Assembly (NCBI GenBank): GCA_001953115.1
Contig: LSSL01000817.1
Span: 9,409 to 31,469, forward strand
From: Smittium mucronatum
Taxonomy: Eukaryota; Kickxellomycota; Harpellomycetes; Harpellales; Legeriomycetaceae
Length of the DNA: 22,061 nt
Reading direction: 5' to 3'
Shown: piece after piece, positions 20,984 to 22,061 of the stretch
How the letters are laid out: every line of letters begins with the position of its first letter
Numbering within the stretch: position 1 is the first letter of the stretch
Translations under genes and position numbers: made by a program
Notes under the pieces: generated by a model
Told to the model about the DNA's origin: nothing
Database searches by the model: none
The model's input: only the letters and a program-made list of their open reading frames with translations

Positions 20984-21933
20984 ATGATTAGCTCCTATTA
21001 TTTCCAATATATCAAGTTAATATTTTAGAATATTTATAGTTTAAAGGCTTGTACCCAAAAGGGATAATATAATTCACTATACCTATTATTATTTTTTACG
21101 TAGTTCTCTACACAAGACCATCAATCCAACATAATACTTTTCAAAAACCAATCCGTATTGAAACTTTGCTTCAGCTAAATACATGAAAACTCGATAAAGG
21201 TTTTTATTTTGAACTATGTGGACATCCCAGTCAAATATATTTCCCGAAGTTTTATTATAGTGATTTTAATAAGCTTCTAAATACCAATAAACTAACGTGA
21301 TGATTCTTCTAATAAACTTTCACATTATTTTTGTGGGTAGTTTCAAATGTTTCAATAATCCATATCCTCCAAAAAAATGATTCTTAATTTATGAATGATA
21401 CATTAGTTTAATATTGTTCTAGTTCATTGGAAATCAGAAACCATTCGTCTATTGAAGAGAATAGATAAAAATTTAGGATCCAAATATGTTTCAATAATGC
21501 TATACTGGCTCTATTTGGCCAAAAAGGCATCACATATAAAAACCGTTTAATCTATCTTTAAATGGGTACGTTATTTATTCTTCTAATCCTCTGCAGCCCT
21601 TGTAACTATGTGTATTGAAGTCCAAAAACCATAAATTATATTTATAAATGAGGAGAATAGGATTATTCAACATAAAAGTATTCAAAAACCAAAAAAATCG
21701 CATTATTTTTTCATTTATACAAAAATAAATAATATTTACATCCACTTTTAAAATTTAATACCAACAATAGACCAACTTCTCTACAACAATAAAACTATTA
21801 AAAGAATACTTGGAACATCGATTAATCCAAAACTAATATTTTAGTCTTGATAAAAAAGTTTTATGCAACTTAATTCTATTTTAAAATTATAGAATTTGGA
21901 AATAAAACAAGCCTTAATATCAAAAAACTCAAT

Positions 21934-21934
<1 letters not shown>

Positions 21935-21980
<46 letters not shown>
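21935..21980. repeat. Compound (TA)13(TG)10 microsatellite
   Basis: A TA run at 21935-21960 changes directly to TG at 21961-21980, the same arrangement as at 3602-3620. Confidence 0.9.
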
Positions 21981-22026
21981 CGTGTTAAATCCAGAAAATA
22001 ATATTAAAATTTTTAACATCGAATTA

Positions 22027-22030
<4 letters not shown>

Positions 22031-22061
<31 letters not shown>
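22031..22061. repeat. (AT)n microsatellite cut by the window end
   Basis: At least 15 AT units are present; the true length is unknown because the window ends inside the run. Confidence 0.9.

Larger units (their letters stand above)
20610..22061. other. AT-rich gene-free stretch at the right edge
   Basis: No gene is visible on either strand. It holds an 18-bp palindrome at 20966-20983 and microsatellites at 21935-21980 and 22031-22061. Short open frames are of chance length and composition. Confidence 0.65.

Overview
The window looks like nuclear DNA of a fungus. Two recognisable eukaryotic genes, each split by short GT-AG introns, lie in very AT-rich DNA: a fungal-type conventional kinesin (kinesin-1) and the RNA polymerase I subunit A49. 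The fungal-type neck and the IAK-like tail of the kinesin, together with the yeast-like A49, place it in Fungi. The many introns and the strong AT bias suggest an early-diverging lineage. A gut-fungus type (Harpellales-like) is only a guess; no ribosomal or mitochondrial marker is present to settle it.

Layout. Positions 1-10966 are a gene desert of about 11 kb. It is mostly AT-rich sequence with microsatellites. It also holds less AT-rich islands that look like worn coding sequence, probably mobile-element debris, best seen on the minus strand at about 330-935 and 8282-8755. A 27-base motif is shared by positions 31-57 and 8830-8856. From 10967 to 13789 lies one uninterrupted gene for a secreted 940-residue repeat protein. 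It has a TATA box upstream, Gly-Tyr-Arg octapeptide repeats at the N-terminal end and about 14 acidic Ser/Tyr/Glu repeats in the C-terminal half. After about 1.4 kb without a gene comes the kinesin (15175-18368, 7 exons, 884 residues). About 0.4 kb further on is the A49 gene (18786-20529, 5 exons, 442 residues). The last 1.5 kb is AT-rich and ends in compound TA/TG and AT microsatellites.

All three intact genes are on the plus strand. Nothing suggests that they act together: one product is secreted, one is a cytoplasmic motor and one is a nucleolar transcription factor. The most interesting object is the secreted repeat protein. Its charge is split between a basic Gly/Tyr/Arg block and an acidic Ser/Tyr/Glu/Asp block, and its stop codon is followed by a 12-codon in-frame tail that reads like more of the same protein.
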